From Planctomycetota bacterium (GTDB taxonomy: Bacteria > Planctomycetota > Planctomycetia > Pirellulales > Pirellulaceae), in contig JAFLCP010000064.1 in NCBI GenBank assembly GCA_017303505.1, positions 1 to 40,315 of the forward strand: 40,315 nucleotides of DNA. Reading direction: 5' to 3'. The notes under the pieces are model-generated. The model saw only the letters and a list, made by a program, of their open reading frames with translations, was not told the origin of the DNA and searched no databases. The stretch's first letter is position 1. Every line of letters starts with the position of its first letter. Positions 6,716 to 16,773 of this stretch are shown here, one piece after another. A program made the translations under genes and the position numbers.

Positions 6716-9070
6716 ATGTACTCCCCTACCCGATCTTGGTACGTTCTGGGCCTTGTTTCGATTTGCTTGATGTATTCTTCCTACTTATCCGCGCAAGAGA
6801 ACCTCAGGTTTTCACCAATACTTCCTGGCACCGAACGCTTAAGGCTCGAAGGGGACATTGCTTCGGAACTGGTGGCAGGCGCGGATCGCTTCTTGCTTCG
6901 AAAAATTGCAGAGACAGCCCAAGCTCGCCAAGCGTTTTGGAAGTCGTTACCTAACGATCCCACCGGACGCGCCGCTGAGATCAATAAATTGCGCATGGAA
7001 CTCAAACAGTTGCTCGGTGTCCGCGATACGCTGGCGACAGACACAACGCCCTACATGTTGGAGTCAGTCGATCGATCTTCTAAAGTTGCTGACGGAAAAG
7101 GCTTTGAAGCACATCGGGTACAGTGGCGAACGTTTGGTGATTGCTATGGTCGCGGCCTGTTGCTGCTCCCCGTAAATGATCATGGCCAGCCTCGCAAACC
7201 ATTAGCCCAAGTCATCGCTGTTCCCGATTGTGAAGTGACACCCGAACAACTCGCTGGCCTCCAGGCAGGTGTAAAACCCAACTCACAATATGCCCGCTTA
7301 TTAGCAGAGAACGGCTTCCTTGTCGTGGTTCCCCATTTGGTTAACCGCAGCGAGCGAATGCCAAAGCTCTCCAATCGAGAATGGCTCTATCGCAGTGCCT
7401 TTGAATTAGGTCGAGGGATGATGGCGTATGAAATTCAAGAACTGCAAGCCCTTGTGCAATGGATGACTCCCCACAAAGACTCGAACGGTTCAATCGGCAT
7501 GGTAGGCTGGGGAGAAGGAGGTTTGCTTGCACTCTATACGTCAGCCCTCGATACCAATATCGATGCAACGGTTGTGAGCGGTTACTTTGAATCGCGAGAT
7601 CAACTGTGGCAAGAACCACTAGATCGAAACGCCTTCGGCTTGTTCGAACATTTCGGTGATGCAGAATTGCTGTCCCTTATTGCCCCTCGACGCATTATTA
7701 TCGAAGCGGCTGCCGCACCCGAATTTGAATTTGCAGGTGGTAAAGGTGCCCCATATCGCCTAACGACGCCCGCTATCGAAAGCGTACGCAACGAGTTCCA
7801 ACGCGGACTGGCGCTACTTTCGGTAGGCACGACGACTCAATCCGCCAGCCTTCAAATATGCGGCAACGGAACAGGCGAATATGCTTCTCTCGAAACGTTG
7901 CAAAGTCTGGCGGAAGCACTTTCTCCCACCACTAAGATTCAGCTTTCAGATCACACGCCGAAAGTTGACTCCAACTATGAAAAAGATCTCAACGATCTCT
8001 CCAACCAAGATATGCAGCGTAAGATCTCCGAACTCAATATGCATTCCCAGAACTTGCTGCGAGAAAGTCATTATGTACGGCAAACGAATACCGTCAGTAA
8101 GCTCGATTATAGTTCTATGGAGATGTATGAAAAATCCTCCGCTCAATTGCGCAATCATTTCTACCAGAACGTCATCGGCCGCTTTGATGACGAGGTTTTG
8201 CCGTTTCGACCGCAGACGCGTTTGTACCAAGAGACGGACAAATGGGTTTGTTACGAAGTTGTCTTGGATCTGTATCCTGATGTCTTTGCGTATGGACTCT
8301 TATTGCTGCCGAAGGATTTGAAGCCAGGTGAAAAGAGGCCAGTCGTTGTTTGCCAACATGGTTTAGAGGGGCGGCCACAAGATACGATCGGAGAAAAAGG
8401 TTATGAAGCGTACAAAGCCTTTTCTGCCAAACTTGCGGAACGAGGCTTCATCACGTTTGCACCGCAAAACCTTTACATTTTCACCGATCGCTTCCGCTCG
8501 CTACAACGTAAAGCCAACCCAATAAAGAAAACACTATTCTCAATCATCACGCCACAGCACCAGCAAATTGTCGATTGGTTACAAACATTAGAGTTTGTCG
8601 ACGGCGAGCGTATCGGGTTTTATGGCTTATCGTACGGTGGCAAGACCGCGATGCGAGTTCCCGCTTTGGTGACCGACTATAAATTGTCAATTTGTTCGGC
8701 TGATTTCAATGAATGGGTAGATAAAAACGCCTCCACGTTGAATCCTCGTTCGTATACGTTCTTTGGTGAATACGAAATTTTCGAGTTCGACTTAGGGAGT
8801 ACGTTCAACTATGCCGAAATGGCCTCATTGATTGCGCCTCGCCCTTTTATGGTTGAGCGAGGTCATAACGATGGAGTCGCCGATGATTGGACGGTAGCGT
8901 ATGAATACGCAAAGATTCGGCACTTGTATGCTTTCAAGTTGAAGATACCGGAGCGCACCACGATCGAATGGTTTGATGGCCCTCACACGATCCATGGGAA
9001 AGGTACCTTTGAGTTCTTGCATCGCAACTTGATGTGGCCTGTCAGGACTCCTATCGAACCGCTGAAATAA
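6716..9070 (+). CDS. Secreted tandem alpha/beta-hydrolase with degenerate first domain
   Basis: The 784-residue protein has a signal peptide (hydrophobic about 8-25, cut near AQE) and two alpha/beta-hydrolase-like halves. The C-terminal half has an HGLEG oxyanion-type motif, a nucleophile elbow GLSYGG with Ser639, an acidic candidate in the HNDGVADD stretch, and a late His in GPHTIHGKG, as in acetyl-xylan-esterase or dienelactone-hydrolase-like enzymes. The N-terminal half (about 120-400) keeps the fold landmarks, but its elbow reads GWGEGG, with Glu267 where Ser is expected, and is probably not a serine hydrolase. The protein likely acts outside the cytoplasm on ester substrates such as acylated polysaccharides; the substrate is unknown. 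The start at ATG 6716 is supported by an AAGGA about 11 nt upstream and by the signal peptide. It is monocistronic on this evidence. Confidence 0.8.
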   Translation: MYSPTRSWYVLGLVSICLMYSSYLSAQENLRFSPILPGTERLRLEGDIASELVAGADRFLLRKIAETAQARQAFWKSLPNDPTGRAAEINKLRMELKQLLGVRDTLATDTTPYMLESVDRSSKVADGKGFEAHRVQWRTFGDCYGRGLLLLPVNDHGQPRKPLAQVIAVPDCEVTPEQLAGLQAGVKPNSQYARLLAENGFLVVVPHLVNRSERMPKLSNREWLYRSAFELGRGMMAYEIQELQALVQWMTPHKDSNGSIGMVGWGEGGLLALYTSALDTNIDATVVSGYFESRDQLWQEPLDRNAFGLFEHFGDAELLSLIAPRRIIIEAAAAPEFEFAGGKGAPYRLTTPAIESVRNEFQRGLALLSVGTTTQSASLQICGNGTGEYASLETLQSLAEALSPTTKIQLSDHTPKVDSNYEKDLNDLSNQDMQRKISELNMHSQNLLRESHYVRQTNTVSKLDYSSMEMYEKSSAQLRNHFYQNVIGRFDDEVLPFRPQTRLYQETDKWVCYEVVLDLYPDVFAYGLLLLPKDLKPGEKRPVVVCQHGLEGRPQDTIGEKGYEAYKAFSAKLAERGFITFAPQNLYIFTDRFRSLQRKANPIKKTLFSIITPQHQQIVDWLQTLEFVDGERIGFYGLSYGGKTAMRVPALVTDYKLSICSADFNEWVDKNASTLNPRSYTFFGEYEIFEFDLGSTFNYAEMASLIAPRPFMVERGHNDGVADDWTVAYEYAKIRHLYAFKLKIPERTTIEWFDGPHTIHGKGTFEFLHRNLMWPVRTPIEPLK

Positions 9071-9511
9071 CAGCTCTCGCTCATTGTCGCAATGTTGTTT
9101 CGATCGTCGGTCCATTGCTCGAATTCTGAGCAGTAACGCCTGAACCGTGCGCGAAAATCAACGTACTGAAACAGATTGCTGGAACGGCTCTCCCTGTTCG
9201 CGAAAAAAGTAACAGAGAGCGTTTTGGGCAAAAAACCAGCCTTCTGGGCGATAAAACCACCAGTCGAAAGCCGATTTTTCGGGCTTTGGCGCGGTTTTTG
9301 CTCCCCGAAAGGCGTTTTTTGCGTCAATGGTATTTGATTCGAAATCGCCGTTCAGACATGATGCATGGTGATGATGGCATGGGTCTATGCCATAAAGAGG
9401 GAACTTGATGTTGTTCTCCAGCGTCTACCGACAGTACCGGACCAGAAAACGATACGGGCAAAACAGCCCTGCGAGACGTTTGAGCAGCATCCACCGATTT
9501 GGGAGCGTTAC
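9071..9511. other. Intergenic region with terminator-like hairpins
   Basis: The 441-bp gap follows the hydrolase gene. GCTCT-CC-CTGTT (9187-9198) pairs with AACAGAGAGC (9211-9220), leaving a 2-nt bulge, and is followed by GTTTT, a possible weak terminator of the hydrolase transcript. A second short hairpin, AAAGCC with GGCTTT, lies near 9266-9286, and T-runs follow. The open frame upstream of 9512 is in frame with the next gene, but its N-terminal 49 residues look non-coding. Confidence 0.4.
9501..9505 (+). promoter_or_regulatory. Shine-Dalgarno that fixes the SIMPL gene start
   Basis: GGGAG at 9501-9505 sits 6 nt before ATG 9512. The start it selects begins directly with a signal peptide; the longer in-frame start at 9365 would bury that signal 49 residues inside. 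Confidence 0.7.
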
Positions 9512-10465
9512 ATGCGACATGAGTCAATTTTGGGCCGCTTAATTTTGACGGCGGCAATCGGCCTGGGGATATGGGCAAACGGAGTCGTTAATGTTGCATC
9601 AGCTCAGGTTGAAGTTGGAAACGGACTGCAAACAACAGGTTCAGCCACCATCGAAGTTGTGCCTACCAAGATTCGTCTCACGGTGACAATGCAAGCCGAA
9701 GCCGACGAAGCCAAGAAAGCGATAAAGCTTCTTCAAACGCACAAAGAGAAAGTTCGTGAATCACTGGCGGAACTTAAGGCCGACGAAAAGTCGATCCACT
9801 TTACGAATACTAAGCTCGAACAAAACGACGGTTTCCCACCCAATTACCCATCGGCGTCGATTCGGGCCCGGATCTTACAACAAGCCAACAATCGTGGTGT
9901 TGATCCAGAAGATCTTCCCATCATCTATGTTGCTAAAGCGGAACTGCAAGCCGATTGGGTTCTGCCAACAACCGATCCAGATGCTATTGCCCTGCTCGTC
10001 TCGGCTCTTCGCGAACAAGTCAAGGAAAAGGATCTCGTCGGCAAAAACATTGAGTCGGACATCGCGGATGAGCTTCGAGATAAAGTGGAATCATTACAAC
10101 AAATGGCGATGCAGCAAGGTTATTACGTGGATAGCAGCGCTTCGGGGGGCGGAATGAACGTTGTACTAGTTGGCGACGTTTCCACGGAACAACGTAAAGC
10201 AGCGATCAAACAAGCGTATGACGAAGCGATTGCCAAGGCGCAAGATATCGCTGCTGCAACTGGTAAAACGTTCGCCAAGGTTATCTCCATTCGTGAAACC
10301 GAATCGACATCCGCCATGCCAATCCAACAAGTTCAAAACATGTATGGTCAAATGGTTCAAACAAGTTCTTCTTCTCGCCCCTTAGATCGCAATGCGGTTG
10401 TGGGTACGGACCTCGAATCTCTCCGCAAAGTGATCACCGTTACTGTGGTTCACTCACTGGAATAA
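9512..10465 (+). CDS. SIMPL (DUF541) domain periplasmic protein
   Basis: The 317-residue product begins with a signal peptide (MRHESILGRLILTAAIGLGI, cut near ASAQ). It continues as a SIMPL/DUF541 domain: the opening GNGLQTTGSATIEVVPTKIR matches the family's TGxGxxxxxPD-like start, and the middle has the typical helix-rich stretch with A.A..AIAKAQDIA (about residues 230-255). SIMPL proteins are envelope proteins of poorly defined role, linked to stress tolerance and envelope integrity. The start at 9512 is chosen for its Shine-Dalgarno and signal peptide. The gene ends 70 nt before the MoxR gene and may head that operon or be expressed separately. A TATAAA at 10486-10491 without a good -35 lies in the gap. 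Confidence 0.8.
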   Translation: MRHESILGRLILTAAIGLGIWANGVVNVASAQVEVGNGLQTTGSATIEVVPTKIRLTVTMQAEADEAKKAIKLLQTHKEKVRESLAELKADEKSIHFTNTKLEQNDGFPPNYPSASIRARILQQANNRGVDPEDLPIIYVAKAELQADWVLPTTDPDAIALLVSALREQVKEKDLVGKNIESDIADELRDKVESLQQMAMQQGYYVDSSASGGGMNVVLVGDVSTEQRKAAIKQAYDEAIAKAQDIAAATGKTFAKVISIRETESTSAMPIQQVQNMYGQMVQTSSSSRPLDRNAVVGTDLESLRKVITVTVVHSLE

Positions 10466-10535
10466 ATTGAAGTCATACTGAGCTCTATAAAAGTCATCCA
10501 TCAGCATTTCATTAGCACCTTGAGGAATATTGTTC

Positions 10536-11567
10536 ATGTCGCAAGCAACTACCGGCGCCCCGCAACATTTGACGGATGATGATGTTCAGGCGATCGACCG
10601 TCTCCGAGATGCCTATGGACGATTGAAGTTAGAACTGAGCAAAGTGATCATCGGCCAGCACGACGTTATCGAGCAATTGGTCATCTGTCTGTTTGCTAAA
10701 CGCCATGCGTTGCTGATGGGTGTGCCCGGTTTGGCTAAGACCTTGTTGGTGAGCAAACTGGCAGAAACACTCTCCTTAAAGTTCTCGCGTATCCAATTCA
10801 CGCCGGACCTTATGCCGATGGACATCACCGGCACCGACATTTTGCAAGAGAACTCCGAAGGTCGCCGCGAGTTTCAGTTCGTTCAGGGACCCGTTTTTGC
10901 GAATATCGTTCTAGCGGACGAAATCAACCGTGCTCCGCCTAAAACACAGGCAGCGATGCTGGAAGCGATGCAGGAACAACGCGTTACCATTCTTGGCAAG
11001 ACCTTTACGTTGCCACCTCCTTTTATGGTTTTGGCAACACAAAACCCCGTTGAGCAAGAAGGTACTTATCCGTTGCCCGAAGCCCAGCTTGACCGTTTTA
11101 TGTCCTTGATCGAGCTCGATTATCCGAGCGAAGCGGAAGAAATCGAAATTGCTCGTAGCACGACAGGCGGTGAGCTCCCAGAACTCGCACACTTGATGAA
11201 TGCACAAGATATCATCGGCCATCAAAACTTGGTACGTCGAATCCCTGTACCAGAGCACATCTATACCTACGCAGCCCGCTTGGTCCGCAAGACCCGTCCT
11301 AGCGACAAGACTTCACCAGCTTGGTTGAAGCCGTTGGTTGCCTGGGGGGCTGGACCTCGCGCCATTCAGAACTTGATTCTCGGGGCTAAATCACGAGCCG
11401 CTCTGATGGGGAGTTATATGGTGCGTTTGGAAGATATTCAGCATGTGGCTGTTCCCGTTTTGACGCACCGAATCATTACGACCTTTGCCGCCCAAGCGGA
11501 ACAGATCTCTGCCCGCGAAATTGTGAATCGACTCATCAAAGAAACAACGGATGATAGCGCAAAATAG
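10536..11567 (+). CDS. MoxR-family AAA+ ATPase
   Basis: The 343-residue protein is a MoxR-type AAA+ ATPase, a chaperone-like machine that usually acts on VWA-domain partners encoded next to it. Walker A is GVPGLAKT (residues 62-69), Walker B is VLADE (125-129) followed by INRAPPKTQAAMLEAMQE, and sensor 1 lies in ATQNPVEQEGTYPLPEAQLDRF (from about 167). These are textbook MoxR motifs. The start is ATG 10536, 9 nt after GAGGA; an in-frame TTG at 10530 lies only 3 nt from it and is unlikely. A DUF58 gene follows after 47 nt and two more VWA proteins come next, the standard MoxR partnership. Confidence 0.95.
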   Translation: MSQATTGAPQHLTDDDVQAIDRLRDAYGRLKLELSKVIIGQHDVIEQLVICLFAKRHALLMGVPGLAKTLLVSKLAETLSLKFSRIQFTPDLMPMDITGTDILQENSEGRREFQFVQGPVFANIVLADEINRAPPKTQAAMLEAMQEQRVTILGKTFTLPPPFMVLATQNPVEQEGTYPLPEAQLDRFMSLIELDYPSEAEEIEIARSTTGGELPELAHLMNAQDIIGHQNLVRRIPVPEHIYTYAARLVRKTRPSDKTSPAWLKPLVAWGAGPRAIQNLILGAKSRAALMGSYMVRLEDIQHVAVPVLTHRIITTFAAQAEQISAREIVNRLIKETTDDSAK

Positions 11568-11614
11568 TGGCCCAGTTCGTTGATTCGAGTCGTGAATTCA
11601 ATTGAGATTGTTGC

Positions 11615-12526
11615 ATGTTGACTGATCGAAAAACACGTTCGTTCATCGATCCGGCGGTGTTGGGTCGCTTAGCGCGGTTGCCATTATCGGCGCGTCGTCC
11701 GATGTTGGGGCAAGTCTCCGGACGACACGTTAGCCCGCATCGTGGCGCCAGCGTCGAGTTCGCCGAGTATCGTAAGTACGTTCCCGGTGATGACCTTCGC
11801 AGGCTGGATTGGCGCACCTACGGACGAACGGACCGTTATTACGTTAAAGAGTTCGAAGCTGATACGAACCTGAGGCTCTGTCTGGTCGTCGACACCTCTG
11901 GCTCTATGAACTTCGGCAGTGTGGGCATAACCAAATTGGAATATGCCAACCACTTGGCCGCGTCACTTGCCTATTTGGCGGTGCAACAAGGGGATGCTGT
12001 TGGACTCACCTGCGTCGCCGATAAAATTGTTCAGAGCATTCCACCGAAACGAAACCCAGCTCATCTCAAGCTACTATTCGATACACTCGAACTAGCCAAA
12101 CCGAGCGGTGAAACGAAGCTGGATGTGATCTTGCACGAAATTGCCGAGACCGTTCGCCAGCGTGCATTGGTTATCATTCTCTCTGACTTGTTTCTTGAAC
12201 CTGCTGTACTTCGCAATTGTTTTGAGCACTTGCGATTTCGCCATCACGATGTGGTTGCTTTTCATTTACTTGATCCGGAAGAGCTTTCTTTTCCGTTTCA
12301 ACGCCCCACAAGGTTTATCGACCTAGAGGGTGGGCCTGCCATTTTCGCTGAACCGAGTGAAATCGCGGACCGTTATCACAAAGCGTTAAAGTCCTACTTG
12401 GCTGAATTGAAAGATGTTGTTTTAGCCACAGCGGTGGACTATCAACGCATCGATACTTCCGAAACATACGAAAGTGTTTTGACTCGCTTTCTGATTGATC
12501 GAAGTCGGGGGCGCGGTCGACGATGA
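11615..12526 (+). CDS. DUF58 domain protein (VWA-like)
   Basis: The 303-residue soluble protein carries the DUF58 signature around YRKYVPGDDLRRLDWR (about 52-67) and TDRYYVKEFE, followed by a VWA-like fold whose MIDAS motif DTSGSM is intact at residues 93-98. DUF58 proteins are almost always encoded directly after MoxR and are thought to be its metal-dependent binding partners. No signal peptide or membrane segment is evident. The stop overlaps the next start as ATGA (12523-12526), indicating translational coupling with the BatA-like gene. Confidence 0.93.
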   Translation: MLTDRKTRSFIDPAVLGRLARLPLSARRPMLGQVSGRHVSPHRGASVEFAEYRKYVPGDDLRRLDWRTYGRTDRYYVKEFEADTNLRLCLVVDTSGSMNFGSVGITKLEYANHLAASLAYLAVQQGDAVGLTCVADKIVQSIPPKRNPAHLKLLFDTLELAKPSGETKLDVILHEIAETVRQRALVIILSDLFLEPAVLRNCFEHLRFRHHDVVAFHLLDPEELSFPFQRPTRFIDLEGGPAIFAEPSEIADRYHKALKSYLAELKDVVLATAVDYQRIDTSETYESVLTRFLIDRSRGRGRR

Positions 12527-14541
12527 GTTTTCTTCAACCCTGGCTACTTTTAGCTCTCCCTCTATTCTTGATTCCGCTGATCATTCATTTGGTCAATCAA
12601 TGGCGTTATCAAACGAAACAGTGGGGCGCGATGATGTTTCTGTTGGCCGCCAACAGAATGTCTCGCGGTTATGCCAAACTTCGGCAATGGCTCATTCTGG
12701 CCATGCGCATGCTCGCCATTGCTGGACTCATTTTGGCAATTGCTCGACCACTCGCTAGTGGTTGGCTTGGCCTTACCAGCGGAGCGAGATCGGACATGAC
12801 CATGGTCCTGTTTGATCGTTCGCCAAGCATGTTACAACAAGGCCCCGTGGGTGGGCTCTCGAAATTAGAATCGGGTTCTCGCCAATTACAGGATGCGTTG
12901 AGCACGCTCAATTCCAATCGTTGGGTGCTTATCGACAACGTTGCCAAACTTCCGCAAGAGTTCGAGAAGGTAGACCAGCTTTTCGAAACCACCCGTACTG
13001 CCGCAACCAGCGCCTCGAGCGATGTGCCCGGCATGCTCACTCAAGCGATTGAATACCTCAAACTCAATAAGCCTGGAGCGACCGACATCTGGATCTGCTC
13101 GGACTTGCAAGAAAGCGATTGGAATGAGAAGGATCAACAATGGGAAGCCATTCGCGATACCATCAAAGAGTTTCCGCAACCGATCCGAATTTACCTCGTA
13201 GCTTTTCCGCAATCCCCTGCCAACAACCGCACCATCCGCGCGACCGATGCGCACCTTGAAGGGGACGAGCGGAATCGTGAGCTCGTTATTTCGTTTGAAA
13301 TACGCCGCGATGAAACGTCCAACACCGCCGAGAAAGTGCCGGTTGATATCGAAATCGAAGGAGTCACTACGCAGTTGGAAGTGGATATTTCGGGACAAGC
13401 CACCGAACTAAAGGACCATCGAATCGCGTTGCAAAACGGTCAAAAGCGTGGCTGGGGCAAGGTCTCCATTCCTGCAGACTCGAATTTAGCTGACAATCAA
13501 TTCTTCTTTGTTTTTGACGAACCTCCTGCACGACGCACTGTGGTTGTTCGCCAATCGGAGAAATCGACAGCGCCTCTTTCTCTGGCTGCCAGCATTAGCC
13601 CTGATCCTCGACAAAGTGTATCCGTTCAAACCGTTTCACTGGATGAGCTCTCCCAAGTTGAATGGGAAAACGCAGGCTTGTTGTTGTGGCAAGGTCCATT
13701 ACCATCGGGTTCCGTCGCGGAAGAGGTGTCCGCGTTTATAAAGCGTGGTGGACAAGTCATTTTCTTCCCGCCTGATGTCGACGGCACTGATCTTGGCGTT
13801 CCCAGCTGGGGTGAAAAATCTGCTGAGTTCCAAGGTGGCAAATGGATGCAATGGATGACTCCTGATAAGGCTCCCACCATTGATCAATGGCGCGGTGATG
13901 ATGACCTGCTCGCCGCAACACGTTCGGGAACTTCTTTGCCTGTAGGACAACTGCAAACCAAAGGTTACGCAAGCTGGAAGGGTGAGGGAGTGAATTTGGC
14001 TACCCTGTCAACAGGCGAACCTTGGTTGGTCCATGTTCCCACAGATGAAGGTGGTGTTTACTTCTGTGCTTCCTCACTTTCGCCCGAAACCTCAAACGTC
14101 GCCCGCAATGGTGTTGTCATTTATGCGATGATCCAACGTGCCCTCGATGCCGGTATGGGCTCGCTCGGCAACACACGCTCCGTGGTGGCAGGCGAATCGG
14201 CGCTGGCCTTTAACGATTCGAATTGGCAAAGACTCGCCGGAGACGAAAGCACCCTATCGACTGAGTTCGCGTATCACAGTGGGGTTTATCAAATCAATGA
14301 ACGACTTGTAGCCATCAATCGTTCCGCAGCTGAAGATCGACCTACCACTCTGGTAAACGAAAAAGTCGATGAGCTGTTCGATGGATTAGATTTTTCAAGA
14401 GTAGACACTCAAGCCGACGCCGCTTCTTCGATTGTTCAAGAAGTTTGGCGTCTCTTTTTGGTTGCGATGATTATTGCCATGATTGTTGAAGCAGCTCTCT
14501 GTGTTCCGAAGTTGGCTAGACCACAAGGAGCCGCAACATGA
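12523..14541 (+). CDS. BatA-like membrane protein with VWA domain
   Basis: The 672-residue protein opens with the BatA N-terminal domain: FLQPWLLLALPLFLIPLIIH as first membrane helix, and a second helix at about 57-76. A VWA domain follows with MIDAS DRSPSM (98-103), then a long extracytoplasmic beta-rich region and a C-terminal helix near residues 640-660. It is an inner-membrane partner of the MoxR ATPase, predicted to face the periplasm. It overlaps the preceding DUF58 gene and the following gene by 4 nt each (ATGA), so the three should be made together. Confidence 0.9.
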   Translation: MSFLQPWLLLALPLFLIPLIIHLVNQWRYQTKQWGAMMFLLAANRMSRGYAKLRQWLILAMRMLAIAGLILAIARPLASGWLGLTSGARSDMTMVLFDRSPSMLQQGPVGGLSKLESGSRQLQDALSTLNSNRWVLIDNVAKLPQEFEKVDQLFETTRTAATSASSDVPGMLTQAIEYLKLNKPGATDIWICSDLQESDWNEKDQQWEAIRDTIKEFPQPIRIYLVAFPQSPANNRTIRATDAHLEGDERNRELVISFEIRRDETSNTAEKVPVDIEIEGVTTQLEVDISGQATELKDHRIALQNGQKRGWGKVSIPADSNLADNQFFFVFDEPPARRTVVVRQSEKSTAPLSLAASISPDPRQSVSVQTVSLDELSQVEWENAGLLLWQGPLPSGSVAEEVSAFIKRGGQVIFFPPDVDGTDLGVPSWGEKSAEFQGGKWMQWMTPDKAPTIDQWRGDDDLLAATRSGTSLPVGQLQTKGYASWKGEGVNLATLSTGEPWLVHVPTDEGGVYFCASSLSPETSNVARNGVVIYAMIQRALDAGMGSLGNTRSVVAGESALAFNDSNWQRLAGDESTLSTEFAYHSGVYQINERLVAINRSAAEDRPTTLVNEKVDELFDGLDFSRVDTQADAASSIVQEVWRLFLVAMIIAMIVEAALCVPKLARPQGAAT

Positions 14542-16745
14542 GTGAATCAACATTGCTGTTTCAATGGTCCACTTGGACATTGCTGTTGAGCGTATTGGCA
14601 GTGGCGGCGACAGCGGTATTTAGCTATATCGCCTACCGTCGCTCAGGTTTCCGCACTTCCTTTTTGATTCTGGAAACACTGCGTGTTTTATTGGTTGCAG
14701 GGGCTGTGATTCTATTGAACCAACCCGAATGGATCGAGCGATTCCGACCCAATAGTAAACCGGTTGTCATGATCCTAGGAGATCGCTCCGGAAGTATGGC
14801 CACGCGTGACGTCCTTCCCGCTGGTAACACTGCCGGCAATAGTGGAAGTTCGCCATTGACTCGGTCCGATGCGGTCACCCCCTGGCTCGATCCTAAAGCC
14901 TGGGAGTCCTTGAAGGAACGTTTTGAAGTGGTTCTTAAAACCATCGATGCGGATCCCGCCACAGGGGGTTCCGATCTTCACGCGCCGCTTGACAAAGCGA
15001 TCCAAGATTATCCCGAGTTGCGAGCGGTGGTGATGTTAAGCGATGGCGATTGGAATAGCGGTCCACCACCTGTTCAAGCTGCTATGAAGATGCGTTTGGA
15101 ACAAATTCCAATTCTCAGCGCAGCAGTAGGCAGCCCAACGCGTTTGCCTGATTTGGAATTGCTCAGCTTAGATGTGCCGACGTTCGGTATCGCTGGAAAA
15201 ACGGTCCGGATTCCGTTCACTGTGGAAAGCTCTTTACCTCGCGAACAAACCATGACGGCAACCGTAAAGATCAGCGATGGAACGGTCATTGAACAACCCG
15301 TTCGCATTCAACCTATGGGCCGCACATCCGATGCATTCATTTGGAAGCCGACATCCACGGGTGATTTTACCGTTACGCTGACGATCCCCAAACATGGCGA
15401 AGAAACCATTGCTGATAACAACGAACTCACGGCACCAATTGCCATCCGTGAAGAGAAACTCAAGGTGCTAGTGGTCGAGTCACTTCCGCGTTGGGAGTAT
15501 CGTTATCTGCGCAATGCATTGTCGCGCGATCCTGGCGTTGAAGTCGATTGTTTATTGTTTCATCCCGGCCTGAGCAAAGTTGGTGGTGGCAACAAAGATT
15601 ACATCAAAGGCTTTCCTGAAAGCCTCGACCAATTGGCTCAATATGACGTGGTGTTTCTGGGCGATGTTGGAGTTGGCGACAATCAACTTACCCCCGAACA
15701 ATGCCGCTTGCTAAAAGGCTTGGTCGAACAGCAAGCCAGCGGTTTGGTCTTTATGCCAGGCATGCAAGGTCGACAACTAACTTTGGCCGATACGGAACTC
15801 GAAGCCCTTTATCCAGTGATCATGGACCCAACACAGCCTGGTGGTTGGGGCTCAAGAACTCCGAGCCACTTTGAGTTAACTGAGTTGGGGCGTCGCAGTT
15901 TGCTCACCAAACTTGCTGATACCGAAGAGGATAACAGTCAAGTCTGGGAGAACTTGCCAGGCTTCCAATGGTATGCACCGTCGATCCGCGCAAAAGCGGG
16001 GAGCGAAGTATTGGCTGTCCATCAAGATGTGTCGAATCAATATGGACGCGTTCCCCTCTTGGCCACTAGAACCTTCGGCAATGGAAAAGTTCTCTATATG
16101 GGAACTGACGGGGCATGGCGTTGGCGAAAAGGTGTTGAGGATTTGTATCACTATCGCTTTTGGGGCCAAGTTGTGCGTTGGATGGCCTATCAACGCAATA
16201 TGGCGAAAGGGGCTGCGATGCGTTTGTATTATTCACCTGAACAACCACAAGTGAATCAAACGCTTACTTTTAACGCCAACGTTATGGAATCCAGCGGCGA
16301 GCCATTGTCTAAAGGCAACGTCAGCGTTCGAGTGATCTCCCCGAGCGGCAAAACACAGAATGTTCAACTCTCTGCCTTAGGGGGCGATTGGGGTGCCTTT
16401 AGTGGTCCGTTTACTCCCACTGAATCTGGACAACATCGTCTCGTTCTTCGCTGTGCGGAAACCAAAGATAGCCTCGAAGCGACACTTTTTGTGCAAGGGG
16501 GCGCTTTGGAGAAGATCGGTAAGCCATCTCGACCCGAAGTGATGGAAGAATTGGCTCGTGTCACCTCCGGACAATCGCTTCGCTTGGATCAATTGGAAGA
16601 TGCGGTCAAAAGATTAGCTGCACTTCCTGAGCAACCTGAGAAGATTCGTAGGGTTCAATTATGGAGTCACCCTGCTATTGCGGGTACATTGATACTGGGT
16701 ATGGCCGTATTTTGGATCGGTAGAAAATGGGCGGGACTCGTTTAG
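14538..16745 (+). CDS. Membrane protein with VWA and class-I-glutamine-amidotransferase-like domains
   Basis: The 735-residue protein has two N-terminal membrane helices (about 12-34 and 42-60) and a VWA domain with intact MIDAS DRSGSM (82-87) and VVMLSDGDWNSG further on. A beta-sandwich region comes next. Then a Rossmann-like segment (from LKVLVVESLPRWEYRYLRNAL, with YDVVFLGDVG) resembles the GATase1-like part of planctomycete Bat proteins, and a C-terminal helix closes the chain. No catalytic Cys typical of an active amidotransferase was recognised, so that part is probably structural. It overlaps the BatA-like gene and is likely its complex partner. Confidence 0.87.
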   Translation: MSESTLLFQWSTWTLLLSVLAVAATAVFSYIAYRRSGFRTSFLILETLRVLLVAGAVILLNQPEWIERFRPNSKPVVMILGDRSGSMATRDVLPAGNTAGNSGSSPLTRSDAVTPWLDPKAWESLKERFEVVLKTIDADPATGGSDLHAPLDKAIQDYPELRAVVMLSDGDWNSGPPPVQAAMKMRLEQIPILSAAVGSPTRLPDLELLSLDVPTFGIAGKTVRIPFTVESSLPREQTMTATVKISDGTVIEQPVRIQPMGRTSDAFIWKPTSTGDFTVTLTIPKHGEETIADNNELTAPIAIREEKLKVLVVESLPRWEYRYLRNALSRDPGVEVDCLLFHPGLSKVGGGNKDYIKGFPESLDQLAQYDVVFLGDVGVGDNQLTPEQCRLLKGLVEQQASGLVFMPGMQGRQLTLADTELEALYPVIMDPTQPGGWGSRTPSHFELTELGRRSLLTKLADTEEDNSQVWENLPGFQWYAPSIRAKAGSEVLAVHQDVSNQYGRVPLLATRTFGNGKVLYMGTDGAWRWRKGVEDLYHYRFWGQVVRWMAYQRNMAKGAAMRLYYSPEQPQVNQTLTFNANVMESSGEPLSKGNVSVRVISPSGKTQNVQLSALGGDWGAFSGPFTPTESGQHRLVLRCAETKDSLEATLFVQGGALEKIGKPSRPEVMEELARVTSGQSLRLDQLEDAVKRLAALPEQPEKIRRVQLWSHPAIAGTLILGMAVFWIGRKWAGLV

Positions 16746-16773
16746 TATTCACTATTCGCCTGAGGAATTAAGG

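Noticed and set aside
9365-9511. N-terminal extension of the SIMPL protein
   Set aside because: The extra 49 residues precede a clear signal peptide and look non-coding; GGGAG 6 nt before 9512 marks the true start.
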